Below the pieces are notes generated by a model, which was not told the DNA's origin, ran no database searches, and worked only from the letters and a program-made list of their open reading frames with translations. A stretch of 16,878 bases of DNA from Myxococcales bacterium (GTDB taxonomy: Bacteria; Desulfobacterota_B; Binatia; UBA1149; SPBQ01): NCBI GenBank assembly GCA_004525875.1, contig SPBQ01000007.1, positions 1 through 16,878 on the forward strand. Reading direction: 5' to 3'. The translations under genes and the position numbers were made by a program. Positions 9,401 to 16,442 of the stretch are shown piece after piece (position 1 is the stretch's first letter; every line of letters starts with the position of its first letter).

Positions 9401-9555
9401 GCGCCGGGGTAGGTTGCGGCTACCTCGACGGTGGGCGGAGTGATGTCGGGGTACTGAGCGACCGGCAGTGTGAGCACGGTCACACTGCCGGCGATCAGGA
9501 TCACGATCGCCAGGACGGTCGCGAAGATCGGACGCTCGATGAAGAAACGCGACAC
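6403..9555 (-). CDS. RND multidrug efflux permease, HAE-1 family (second copy)
   Basis: This is a second full-length proton-driven RND pump subunit of 1050 aa, the length of AcrB. It starts at a GTG (9553-9555); the N-terminus reads SRFFIERPIFATVLAIV, matching the family start exactly, and LPVAQYPDITPPTVEV follows. The proton-relay Asp407-Asp408 in IGIVVDDAIVVVEN fall at the AcrB positions, and Lys935 lies in GLASKTAILIVEFARE. GFLPEEDQG opens the second periplasmic part. The GTG is only 8 bp after the stop of the adaptor, so translation is almost certainly coupled. It is homologous to the permease at 1896-5012 but clearly diverged, so it is not a recent duplicate. The C-terminus is short and acidic/polar. 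Its stop lies next to a strong hairpin at 6380-6400. Confidence 0.96.
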   Translation of the reverse strand: MSRFFIERPIFATVLAIVILIAGSVTVLTLPVAQYPDITPPTVEVAATYPGANAVVVAETVAAPIEQEVNGVEGMIYMSSTSTNDGRYTLTVSFEVGVDLDMASVLVQNRVAIAMAKLPDEVKRQGATTKKKSTAIIQLVTLTSPDGRYDEVYLWNYATLRLRDELSRIYGVGEAKIFGTDYSMRVWLNPDKLQSRNLTAQDVVDAISEQNVQVAAGQIGQPPAPAGTDFQLTINTLGRLEDVVQFENIIVKTGEDGRVTRVGDVARVELGAQSYETTSELTGVTAGALAIYQLPGANALDVADAVTETMERLSKDFPEGLEYAIPFDTTLFVRQSIHEVYVTLFQAAALVFLVIYVFLQDWRASIVPGVTIPVSLIGTFAVMAGLGFSVNLTTLFGLVLAIGIVVDDAIVVVENTARHIDESGMAPKAAAIRAMEEVTGPVIATTLVLLAVFVPTAFLPGITGELYRQFGLTISAATVFSSINALTLSPALCGILLRPSVPADKKNVFFRGFNRFFEVGESYYAGAVKVVLRRTTLTMLAFAALVVATGYGFGRLPTGFLPEEDQGYLLAGVQLPDGASSERTQEVIEKVSDILREAPGVAEWVSIGGNSLLDNANVANAAAIYIVMKPWEDRPDISQDEILTHLRTQFRTIKEAVSFVFVPPAIVGLGTAGGFQMELQDRGGLGLAALQQTATEMVRDGNAQLGLVGLNTTFRASVPQLFVDINRTQAKMMSVPLGNIFGTLQAYLGSAYVNDFNKFGRTYQVRVQAEPKYRSRPEDIERLYVRNAEGGMVPIGAVVEVSDTFGPQLLRRYNMYPSAAINGQAAPGYSSGDALNLMEQMAAQKLPSAMSYDWTAMSYQEKQVGGEATLIFALALMLVFLTLAAQYESWTAPVSIVMSVPFAILGVVVALMMRGLANDVYTQIGVVLLIGLASKTAILIVEFAREQRAAGKEIDDAARTAARLRFRPVLMTAISFVFGTFPLLVASGPAAASRQAVGTAVFGGMLVATLATVIFVPVFFKLLQGFGERALGESVVKGEAEPQAGESSQA

Positions 9556-9563
9556 GGCTGGGT

Positions 9564-10709
9564 TCAGTCGGCGGAGAGCTCGACGAGCTGTGGCGCGACT
9601 CTGGCGCCGGGGCGTGCCTGAAGGAGGCCGTTGATGATGACGCGCTGATCGGCCTCCAGACCGCTCTCGATCACGCGCAGCTCGCCGACGCGCGCTCCGG
9701 TCTCGACCTGGAGGTACTGGGCCACGTCCTCTTCGTCGACCACCATCAGGTACTTACCGCTCTGATCGGAGCCGAGTGCGCGGTCGGGCACGAGCAGGAC
9801 GTCGTCGCGCGTGCGCGTGGCGATGCGGCCGCGCACGAACAGACCGGGAAGCAGCGCGAACGGCTCGGGGTTCTCGAAGACCGCGCGCACCAGATACGTG
9901 CCCGTGCTCGCGTCGACGTCGAGATCGACGTACTGGAGGTGGCCGTCGATCGGGTAGCCTTCGTCGTTGGCGCGGCCGAGCTCGACTTTGATCTTTCGAA
10001 TCGCCTCGACCCACTCCTCGTCCGACTGCTTTCGACCGATCCGGCCGGTGATCATCTCGAGCACGGCCCGCTCGTTGATGTCGAAATAGGCGTAGATCGG
10101 ATCGTACTGAACGATCCGCGTGAGCAGCGTCTTCTCGCCCGCTCCGTCGAGATTGCCGGGGTCGACGTAGGTGCGCCCGACGCGTCCTGTCGTCGGTGCG
10201 TGGATGCGCGTGTAGCTCAGGTCGAGCTCGGCGTTGCGGAGCGTCGCTTCCGCTGAGGCCAGCTCAGCCGCAGCGACTTCGCGCTGGGCCTTCGCTTCGA
10301 TGACGTCTATCTCGCTCACGGCGCGGCTCTTGCGCGCTTCCTCCAGGCGCTGCAGCGTCGCTTCGCGCAGCTCGAGGGTGGCGCGGGTCACGTCGCGAGC
10401 ACCCTTGGCGCGGTTCACTCGGGCGTCGTACTCGGCCGGATCGATCACGTAGAGGAGCTTTCCCTCATCGACGTAGTCGCCCTCCTCGAACTCGATGCCC
10501 TGGAGAAAGCCTTCCACGCGCGCGCGGATCTCGACCGTCATGACCGAGCGCGTGATGCCGGTCATCTCGAGATAGTCAGTCACGTCCCGCTTGACGGGAA
10601 ACGCCACGTCGACGGCTGGTGGTGGCGGTTCGACGTACTCTCCCGAAGGGGCGCAGCCGGCGACGACCGTCAGGCTTGCGAGCAGGCAGGCTGTAGCGGC
10701 ACTACGCAT
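9564..10709 (-). CDS. RND efflux periplasmic adaptor lipoprotein (second copy)
   Basis: This is the membrane-fusion partner of the permease that follows 8 bp downstream. ATG 10709 gives 381 aa and a clean lipoprotein signal: MRSAATACLLASLTVVAGC with lipobox VAGC and Cys19, then a proline-rich spacer EPPPPAVDV. An in-frame ATG at 10850 would add 47 residues of non-signal-like sequence and is rejected. Next come TDYLEMTGITRSV, the lipoyl half ARVEGFLQGIEFEEGDYV, an alpha-hairpin rich in Glu, Ala and Arg (about residues 90-155), the second lipoyl half IHAPTTGRVGRTYVDPGNL, and the beta-barrel with YDPIYAYFDINERAVLEM. It resembles the adaptor at 669-1874 in every block but differs at most positions. 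The ribosome site is weak. No TetR- or MarR-type regulator lies upstream. Confidence 0.93.
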   Translation of the reverse strand: MRSAATACLLASLTVVAGCAPSGEYVEPPPPAVDVAFPVKRDVTDYLEMTGITRSVMTVEIRARVEGFLQGIEFEEGDYVDEGKLLYVIDPAEYDARVNRAKGARDVTRATLELREATLQRLEEARKSRAVSEIDVIEAKAQREVAAAELASAEATLRNAELDLSYTRIHAPTTGRVGRTYVDPGNLDGAGEKTLLTRIVQYDPIYAYFDINERAVLEMITGRIGRKQSDEEWVEAIRKIKVELGRANDEGYPIDGHLQYVDLDVDASTGTYLVRAVFENPEPFALLPGLFVRGRIATRTRDDVLLVPDRALGSDQSGKYLMVVDEEDVAQYLQVETGARVGELRVIESGLEADQRVIINGLLQARPGARVAPQLVELSAD

Positions 10710-11028
10710 CGGGTGTGTCCCTCGGACGAAGCCGGGATCGCGGGCACGAACACTGTGGCCAGGAGACCAGTGCCAGCGTGATGCCTTCGAAGTTAGGCGA
10801 CGGTCCTGCTGTCGTCCAGCCGCCGTGGCCCGTGCCAGCGCGGAACCCACCCCGATGAGTCGCTTGCGCCTGTTTCAGTATCCCGGCGGGTTGCCGGCGG
10901 TCGGGTCGGTTGGCACCCCGTCGTGGGGGGGAGCGTGTCATGGGATTGCCGCTCAGTCGATCGAACAGGGGAACGAGGCGTTGGCCAAGCCGTCCCTCAC
11001 GACAATTGCATGCCGGGCGACCGGCCGG
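10710..11028. other. Non-coding gap between cytochrome gene and second RND operon
   Basis: About 320 bp without a convincing gene. Short open frames on both strands here have arginine/proline-rich, shadow-like translations. The gap must hold the leader and probably the promoter of the minus-strand RND operon, and the 3' end of the cytochrome gene. An imperfect dyad at 10745-10780 is the only structured element I noticed near the adaptor start. A GCCGG/CCGGC mini-stem lies just past the cytochrome stop, but it is too short to call a terminator. Confidence 0.6.
10745..10780. promoter_or_regulatory. Imperfect dyad upstream of second RND adaptor, possible operator
   Basis: CACG(2)CACTG, a 12-base centre, then CAGTG(4)CGTG gives two nested complementary arm pairs: 10745-10748 with 10777-10780, and 10751-10755 with 10768-10772. 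The centre lies about 50 bp before the ATG at 10709, where a repressor of an efflux operon could bind. The symmetry is imperfect and no regulator gene is next door, so this is tentative. Confidence 0.2.
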
Positions 11029-11247
11029 CTATCGACACTTCAGCGTGTTGCCGTTGCCGGACAGCTCGCACTGCGGCGTCGGCCCCGACCAGCTGTCGTC
11101 TCCGATGGTCAAGCTGACGATGAAGCGCGCGACGCCCGACGCGGCGCCACTGCCGTCCAGGTCCTTGGCCTTCACGGTGGTCTTGAACGGCGCGCCCGCC
11201 ACGCCGAGCTTCACGCTGTGCAGACCGGCCGGAGGACCGCACTCTTT
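11029..11247 (-). pseudogene. Frame-shifted C-terminal end of the beta-propeller/di-haem protein
   Basis: Immediately downstream of the main frame another minus-strand frame continues the C-terminal beta domain, ending at TAG 11029-11031. It reads in part CGPPAGLHSVKLGVAGAPF, then VKAKDLDGSG and a Cys-containing end, QCELSGNGNTLKCR. The main frame instead runs through the out-of-frame tail AVLRPVCTA to a stop at 11211. Adding one base in either short A-run (minus strand; plus-strand T-runs at 11245-11247 or 11250-11252) joins the two into one continuous domain of about 1107 residues in total. So this is either a one-base sequencing or assembly deletion or a real late frameshift. It has no independent ribosome site and is not a separate gene. 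Confidence 0.65.
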
Positions 11248-14200
11248 GCTTTCCAGCGGTACTTCTTCGAACTCGCCTTCCAGTCCGGGTCGAAGGCGGC
11301 GATCGTCGCCGATCCCTCCGTCGAGCCACCCTCGACCGTGAGCTCGATGATCACGTCCTCGCTGAGCGGGTTGTAGGACGCGCTGCTCGCGTCCATCTCG
11401 TCGCTCGTGATCGTGAGCTTCTGCTCGCCGGCCGGCTTGTTGAGCCGGCTGATCTTCAGGCTGCGCGTGAGGAACGTGCCGTTGCTGGGCGGTGGTGTCG
11501 TCGTCGTGGTCGTTGTGCTCGTGGTGGTGGCCAGCGTCGTGGTAGTCGTCGGGGCGCCCGAGTCGCAGGCGTCGCCCACGCCATTGTTGTTCGAGTCCTC
11601 CTGGCCGGGATTGAACACGTGAGGACAGTTGTCGATCGCATTGAAGGCCGTGTCCTCGTCGCGATCGACGCCCATCCGCAGGCCCGACCCGAACGGCACG
11701 CAGGTGTAGGTGAGCTCCTGGCCGGGCGTGCTGGAGAGCGCACGGATCGTTGCCTCGGCGACGGCGGCGGTTCCGTCGTCCGGCAGGAACGTTCCGTTGG
11801 GCTGGCGCACTGCACCCCGCTGCACGCCGCCGAGGTTGCCCTTGACGATGACGTCACAGTGTCGCGCTCCCGGGCCGAGGATCTGCGAAGGGTACGCGGT
11901 GCCTGCCATTGTCAGCATGAGATCGATGCGCGCGTCGACGGTGGCGCCGTTGGTGCTCGTGCGCGTGATCTGCTGACCGACGATCGGCGGAAGATCGCCG
12001 TCGAAGGCCATGATGAAAGCTTCGAGATTGCGCTGCTCCGTGTCGTCGATCGTGAACACCGAAGCGCTGAGGAAGCGGAACACGGTGTCGATTGCGCCGT
12101 CGTGCAGGAATCCGAAGCCGCGCACCTGGTCGCCCTGGTGCGCGTTCGACCCTCCGAGGCCGCCGGTCGAAGGCATTCCGAACATGCCGATCTTCTGGTA
12201 TGCGTTGCGGAGATGGGGGATCTTGAACTCCTGCGTCTCTCCCTCGATCGACGACAGGCCATCGCCGCCGAAGAAGCCCGCGGCCGGATTGAGTCGGTGA
12301 CAGAAGTCGCAGTTGCCCGCGCCGTCGGTGTTGCGGCCGAAGTACAGATTGCGACCGGCCTGCTCATCGCCGCGCAAGCTGTTGTTGAGTCGGCGAATCG
12401 GATTGGGCGGGTACTGGATCTGCAATGCGAAGTCGGTGAACTTCTGCATGTCCGCGGTTGAGAGCTCGCCCTCGTCTCGGCCGACGAGTCCAGGGAACGC
12501 GACGTTGAATCCGTTGAAGCCGTCGTTGGAGTCGCCCTGGCGGTCGCCGCGCCAGTGCTGCGGCCCCATGTTCACCATGCCGCGCAGGCTTTGCGTCGTC
12601 ATCGGTCCCTTCATCGGGTGGAACGGACCACCGGAGCCGACGCGGAACGGGTTGCCGTTGGCGACGCGGTCATCGTCGGGGTTGCCGAGGTCCCAGCCGA
12701 GCGAGTCCATGTCGCCGAAGATGTGGCAGCTGGAGCACGACGCCTCGCCGTTGCTGCTGGTGAGGACGGCGTCGTAGAGGAACGGGCGGCCCTCGATGAC
12801 ACTCTGTGGCTCGGGGCTGTGCAGGGGCACGCTCTGGATCTCCTGCCCGACGCTGCCGAGCGTCAGGTCGACGACCGCGACCGCGTTATTGAAGCGTGTG
12901 AGCGCGTAGAGACGGTCGCCGTCGAGCACGACGCCGGCCGGGCCGCCGCCGCTCAGCGTGATGTGGTCGCTCGAGTCGGGCGTGAACGTGTCTTGCTCCA
13001 GCTCGGTGGTGTCGAAGACGCCGATCTTCCGTGAACCGAAAGCGGCGACGTACAGCGTGCTGCCGTCGGGCGAGACGGCCATCCCGACCGGCGTGGCCAG
13101 ACTATCCTCTTCGACGCCCACCGGGATCGGCACCGCACCGTATGGGATGTGCTTGTTCAGGTGGCGCGGCGTCACGACGCCACCATCGATCACCGTGATG
13201 CGCGCCTCGGCGAGGTGACCGCGTACCGTTGTCGGCTCGCCTGCCGGTTTGATGCCGGAGGCGTGGATCCCCGGCCCCTCGAAGCGAACCTCGTTGCGCG
13301 AATCCGTGTTGGAGACGTACAGCGCGCCGCTCACAGGGTTGGTCACCATGTTGAAGAGGACGGTTCCCACCGTATTGAACACGCTGCTCGCCTCCGGCGG
13401 ATTGGCGCTGGCATCGATTGCGAAGACGTCCTCGTCGGGAAGATCGAAATTGACCGCGTTGTTCCAGTTGCGCCCGAGCTCGTCTTGCCACACGGCCGGG
13501 CTGAAGCCGTCGCGATTGAGCTTCAGGATGAGACCGGTCTCGGGGCGGTTGAAGCCTTGGTGGTTGCGGTGCGGGGGCGGCGAGCCGCCTGGCATCGAGT
13601 TGCCGCCGACGGTGCACGAGCCCTGTACGATGTCGTTCGCCAGATTGGAGCCGCTCGTGTTGCAGACCAGGCCCTCTAGAATCGAGGTGGTCTGGTTGCC
13701 CGAGTGGAAGACGGCAGCGTAGACGGTGGCACCATCGGGGCTCACTGCCAGCGCGCGCGGTTTGTCGCCGAACAGGGTGAGCACCGTAAGCGCGTCGCCG
13801 CCGAGCGACGTGCCCAGGTTGTTCGCGTCGAATACCCAGACATCGGCACGCCCCGTGCTCGAGACGTCGTACTGCGAGCGCGGGAACGGCGAGCTCTGGC
13901 CGCGATGAGCGGTGGTGAAGAACGCCCGGTTGCCGGCGGGTCCGGCGAATACGAGATCGCTGGGCTCATCGCCGACCAGCAGCGTTCGTACGACGCGCGG
14001 GGTACCGGTCACGTCAACGATGCTGATGCTGTCGGAGAGGTAGTTGACGACCCAGACCTCGTTGTTCGTCCGGGCGACGACCATTACCGGCTCCAGGCCC
14101 ACCTGGACCGAGCCTGTTCGCGTGATGCCGCCGGCATCGACGTCGAAGATCTCGAGGTGGCCATCGGGCGTGTTGACGGCGAACAGTCGCGTGCTGTCGG

Positions 14201-14351
14201 GCGAGAGTGCAAGCGGACGCACGGGACCGCTCTCGAAGAGGATGTAGGAAGGCTGCGCTTGCGTCGTCTGTGGCGCGGCGAGTGCAGACGCGAGACAGGC
14301 CACGGCCACGCGTGCCGTGGATCCACAGAGTCCGCGAGTTGCTGTTCGCAT
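11211..14351 (-). CDS. Exported YVTN-type beta-propeller / di-haem cytochrome c (CcpA/MauG-like) protein with TSP3 repeat
   Basis: ATG 14351 has a good ribosome site (GGGAG, 5-base spacer) and begins a signal peptide ending near AAPQTTQAQ; the in-frame upstream extension is rejected. Main-frame length is 1046 aa. Residues ~35-500 are a beta-propeller with repeated blades such as LALSPDSTRLFAVN and MAVSPDGSTLYVAAFGS. Two haem c sites follow: CSSCH (Cys539, Cys542, His543) and CDFCH (Cys681, Cys684, His685). The later stretches IPHLRNAYQKIGMFGMP and GFGFLHDGAIDTVFRFL match the C-terminal signature of bacterial di-haem peroxidases/MauG. At ~900-930 is a thrombospondin type 3 calcium repeat (DNCPHVFNPGQEDSNNNGVG, then DACD), then a Thr-rich linker and a C-terminal beta domain. 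It is probably periplasmic or outer-surface and redox-active; substrate and peroxidase activity are unproven. The last domain is cut by a frameshift near 11245-11252. Confidence 0.85.
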   Translation of the reverse strand: MRTATRGLCGSTARVAVACLASALAAPQTTQAQPSYILFESGPVRPLALSPDSTRLFAVNTPDGHLEIFDVDAGGITRTGSVQVGLEPVMVVARTNNEVWVVNYLSDSISIVDVTGTPRVVRTLLVGDEPSDLVFAGPAGNRAFFTTAHRGQSSPFPRSQYDVSSTGRADVWVFDANNLGTSLGGDALTVLTLFGDKPRALAVSPDGATVYAAVFHSGNQTTSILEGLVCNTSGSNLANDIVQGSCTVGGNSMPGGSPPPHRNHQGFNRPETGLILKLNRDGFSPAVWQDELGRNWNNAVNFDLPDEDVFAIDASANPPEASSVFNTVGTVLFNMVTNPVSGALYVSNTDSRNEVRFEGPGIHASGIKPAGEPTTVRGHLAEARITVIDGGVVTPRHLNKHIPYGAVPIPVGVEEDSLATPVGMAVSPDGSTLYVAAFGSRKIGVFDTTELEQDTFTPDSSDHITLSGGGPAGVVLDGDRLYALTRFNNAVAVVDLTLGSVGQEIQSVPLHSPEPQSVIEGRPFLYDAVLTSSNGEASCSSCHIFGDMDSLGWDLGNPDDDRVANGNPFRVGSGGPFHPMKGPMTTQSLRGMVNMGPQHWRGDRQGDSNDGFNGFNVAFPGLVGRDEGELSTADMQKFTDFALQIQYPPNPIRRLNNSLRGDEQAGRNLYFGRNTDGAGNCDFCHRLNPAAGFFGGDGLSSIEGETQEFKIPHLRNAYQKIGMFGMPSTGGLGGSNAHQGDQVRGFGFLHDGAIDTVFRFLSASVFTIDDTEQRNLEAFIMAFDGDLPPIVGQQITRTSTNGATVDARIDLMLTMAGTAYPSQILGPGARHCDVIVKGNLGGVQRGAVRQPNGTFLPDDGTAAVAEATIRALSSTPGQELTYTCVPFGSGLRMGVDRDEDTAFNAIDNCPHVFNPGQEDSNNNGVGDACDSGAPTTTTTLATTTSTTTTTTTPPPSNGTFLTRSLKISRLNKPAGEQKLTITSDEMDASSASYNPLSEDVIIELTVEGGSTEGSATIAAFDPDWKASSKKYRWKAKSAVLRPVCTA
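11491..11553 (-). repeat. Low-complexity threonine-linker coding repeat
   Basis: The plus strand is an imperfect run of GTG/GTC/GGT triplets; on the minus strand it reads almost entirely as Thr codons (ACC, ACG, ACA) followed by three Pro. It encodes the flexible linker between the TSP3 repeat and the C-terminal beta domain of the cytochrome protein. Codon use is mixed rather than a single repeated codon, which argues for selection on the protein. Confidence 0.75.
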
Positions 14352-14471
14352 GGAATCTCCCTTCCCTCGAGCCGACCGAGCCGGAACTCTGTCGGCGGTG
14401 ACGGCGACGGTTCGGCCATGCTGCGTCAAGACAGAACGATGAGTCAACCGTCGTTCTCCGTTACGCAACCA

Positions 14472-14485
14472 GCTCGGCCCCGAGC
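14472..14485 (-). terminator. Small hairpin after the EcsC-family gene
   Basis: GCTCG (14472-14476), loop GCCC, and CGAGC (14481-14485) form a 5-bp stem about 20 bases beyond the minus-strand EcsC stop. It is short and lacks a T-run. The rest of the 154-bp gap (14352-14505) holds the cytochrome leader and its ribosome site; TTGACT/TTGACG-like hexamers occur there but without a convincing -10. Confidence 0.2.
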
Positions 14486-14505
14486 CGCTCTCTCGGATGG
14501 GGGGA

Positions 14506-15285
14506 CTACAGCCGCTCGTACTCGGCGCGCACGGCCTCCTCGCCGTGGATGCGATCGAGCCGCCGGATGATGAAGTGCCCGTGGGCCACATCTTGGAAGT
14601 GGTCGATAAACAGCGTGTTGCTGAGCGCTCCGCCGGCAGCACCGATGACCGGCACAGCCTGGGCGGCCGCCTTTTCCGACACGACGATCCCGAAGCGGCC
14701 GGCGATCGCCGAGATCAGCCGAACCAGCGCGGGCGCGTTCTTGGCCGCCAGCCCGTGCTGGGCGACGTAGCGGCCCGCGTCGGCCACGACCTGGCTGAGC
14801 GCGGCGCGCGCGGCGAAGTAGCCGCTCTCGGCGGCATCGTCGGCGGCGCTCGGCGCGCCGAGCGCGAAGACCTCGAGACAGTCGAGCCGGGTGCGCAGAT
14901 CGGTGACGTCGTGGCCCTCGGATCCTGCGATCGCGGCGACCGATCGCAGCATGATCGACGTCGACACGGGGAGCTCGATGGCCAGCGCGCTCAGACCGAA
15001 TGCTCCCCCCGCCGCTCCGGTCGCACCGACGGCGATCTTGTGGGCCAGGTCGAACGAGCGCCGTTCACGCGACGCGCGAATGCTGAATACAGCCGCGTCC
15101 AGAGCGCGCTCGAGCGAGACGCGTACCGCCGTACTCACACGCGTGCGCCAGCCGTCGGGCAGGAGATCGAAGCCCTTCTCGATCGGAATGCCGAGCATCC
15201 CGGTGATCTTCGTCGCCAGGCTCGGGTCCTCGAGCAGCGACTTGGCATAGCGTAGATCGAGCAGCTCTTCCTTCGACAGCGACAT
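14506..15285 (-). CDS. EcsC-family protein
   Basis: The 259-aa product starts at ATG 15285 with a GGAG ribosome site 6 bases upstream; an in-frame GTG/ATG extension back to 15762 lies wholly inside the next gene and is an artefact. The N-terminus, MSLSKEELLDLRYAKSLLED, then GIPIEKGFDLLPDGWRTRV, and a Gly/Ala-rich hydrophobic stretch (GATGAAGGAFGLSALAIELP) match the EcsC family. So do the C-terminal blocks VPVIGAAGGALSNTLFIDHF and AHGHFIIRRLDRIHGEEAV. EcsC is named for a gene in the Bacillus ecsABC transporter operon, but the molecular role of the family is not settled. There is no signal peptide; the glycine-rich helices suggest membrane association. It lies 23 bp after the stop of the AttH-like gene, so the two are probably co-transcribed. 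Confidence 0.85.
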   Translation of the reverse strand: MSLSKEELLDLRYAKSLLEDPSLATKITGMLGIPIEKGFDLLPDGWRTRVSTAVRVSLERALDAAVFSIRASRERRSFDLAHKIAVGATGAAGGAFGLSALAIELPVSTSIMLRSVAAIAGSEGHDVTDLRTRLDCLEVFALGAPSAADDAAESGYFAARAALSQVVADAGRYVAQHGLAAKNAPALVRLISAIAGRFGIVVSEKAAAQAVPVIGAAGGALSNTLFIDHFQDVAHGHFIIRRLDRIHGEEAVRAEYERL

Positions 15286-15308
15286 GGCGAGCTCCGGAGC
15301 GATCGCGG

Positions 15309-16442
15309 TCAGCGAGCCGGATCGAAGTAGTCCTCGAATCCGGACGGAGCGTGAGGTCCGATGCAGAGCTGTTCCAGCACGCCCACACCCTCGGCGTCTC
15401 CCGACCGCGCGCGCATGACCTGCTGGACGTGCAGGTTCTCGTAGGCCATCTCGTCGAGATCGGCCGTCTTCCACGACTCGCAGCCGACGACCAGCTCGCC
15501 CTTCCACAGGCCGTGCGCCCACTCCGGATGCGTGTAGCCGAACCCCTTCATGCGGAAGCACAGCAGCGGGTCGAGCCGGATCACGCGCTCCTCGCCGACG
15601 CGCTCGGTCATCGCGATCTCGGCGGCGCGTGCCCGGCGCGTGCCCGGCTGGTAGTCGATTCGATGGCGGCCGTGAAGCATCGCACGCGTGCCCGGATCGG
15701 TCGTTCCCGGTACCTCCTCGGGACGCGCGTAGGCTGGAACGATCGCGCCGTCGAAGTGCCACGGCACGCCGTCCGCGTCCTCAAAGACACCGAAGTGTGT
15801 GCAATGGTCGTCCCAGTGGATCGGCGACCACAGGAAGAAGAACGAGGGCGCCGACAGCGCCGGTGCCCCGCCCGCCTCCGGCTCGCCGACCGGACGCAGT
15901 CCCCACGAGCGGTCCTTGGTTCCCATCACGTGGGTGGGATCGACGTCGACGCTGTGGCCATCGTAACGGATCCGGCCCCGCCAGCGGCCGAGCTGCGCGA
16001 AGCGGGTGGCATCCATCAGCACCCGCCCATGGGGCCGCCAGGTCTGGCGACCTTCCTCGATGCAGGCGGTTCGTGCGCTGAACTCGAGATCGCAACCGAT
16101 GCCGGTGTCGTTGTCGTCGATGACGAGTCGGATTCGCCGCATGGGCTCGACCACCTCGAGCCGGAAAGGGCCGACCTCCAGATCGCTCGGCTCGCCGCTG
16201 GCTCGACGCGACGCGTGAACCGCGTGCTGTTCGCCGTCGCGCACGATGCTGAAGCCACAGTCGACGATGCCGCGGTGCGGGTAGAAGCCCAGGCCAACCC
16301 CGAAGTAGAATTCCCCGTCGCGATCGTAGCCATTGAACCAGTAGCGGTCATAGAAGTTGCGGTCGCTCGTCGACGGCACGGCGACCGGCTCGGGCGTCTG
16401 GTGGATCGGATAATCGTCGAAGCTGCTGAGTCGGGTGTCCAT
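15309..16442 (-). CDS. AttH/CrtC-like lipocalin-fold protein (DUF7064/DUF7065-type)
   Basis: The product is 377 aa from ATG 16442, the start that gives MDTRLSSFDDYPIHQTPEPV; an in-frame ATG further upstream (16517) would overlap the divergent gene. No signal peptide. The sequence is rich in aromatic residues and short beta strands: YDRYWFNGYDRDGEFYFGVG near the start, then a second domain with VDPTHVMGTKDRSWGLRPVG around residues 172-182, FFLWSPIHWDDHCTHFGVFE, and HRIDYQPGTRRA. The GxKDRSWG(V/L)RPVGE block is what I associate with DUF7064/7065 proteins, some of which have been loosely annotated as hydroxylases; the fold is expected to resemble carotenoid 1,2-hydratase/AttH. Such genes often sit near acyl-CoA and steroid or terpenoid catabolic genes, as here. 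The enzymatic function is unknown. Confidence 0.75.
   Translation of the reverse strand: MDTRLSSFDDYPIHQTPEPVAVPSTSDRNFYDRYWFNGYDRDGEFYFGVGLGFYPHRGIVDCGFSIVRDGEQHAVHASRRASGEPSDLEVGPFRLEVVEPMRRIRLVIDDNDTGIGCDLEFSARTACIEEGRQTWRPHGRVLMDATRFAQLGRWRGRIRYDGHSVDVDPTHVMGTKDRSWGLRPVGEPEAGGAPALSAPSFFFLWSPIHWDDHCTHFGVFEDADGVPWHFDGAIVPAYARPEEVPGTTDPGTRAMLHGRHRIDYQPGTRRARAAEIAMTERVGEERVIRLDPLLCFRMKGFGYTHPEWAHGLWKGELVVGCESWKTADLDEMAYENLHVQQVMRARSGDAEGVGVLEQLCIGPHAPSGFEDYFDPAR

Noticed and set aside
11491..11553. GTG/GTC triplet run considered as a possible tandem DNA repeat or regulatory element
   Set aside because: It is in frame within the cytochrome gene and encodes a Thr linker, so protein-level selection explains it.
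14352..14642. N-terminal extension of the beta-propeller/di-haem protein
   Set aside because: It overlaps the EcsC gene and would bury a clean signal peptide; ATG 14351 has a strong ribosome site.
15286..15762. N-terminal extension of the EcsC-family gene
   Set aside because: The extra 159 residues are Arg-rich, overlap the AttH-like gene in another frame, and the ATG at 15285 has a good ribosome site.
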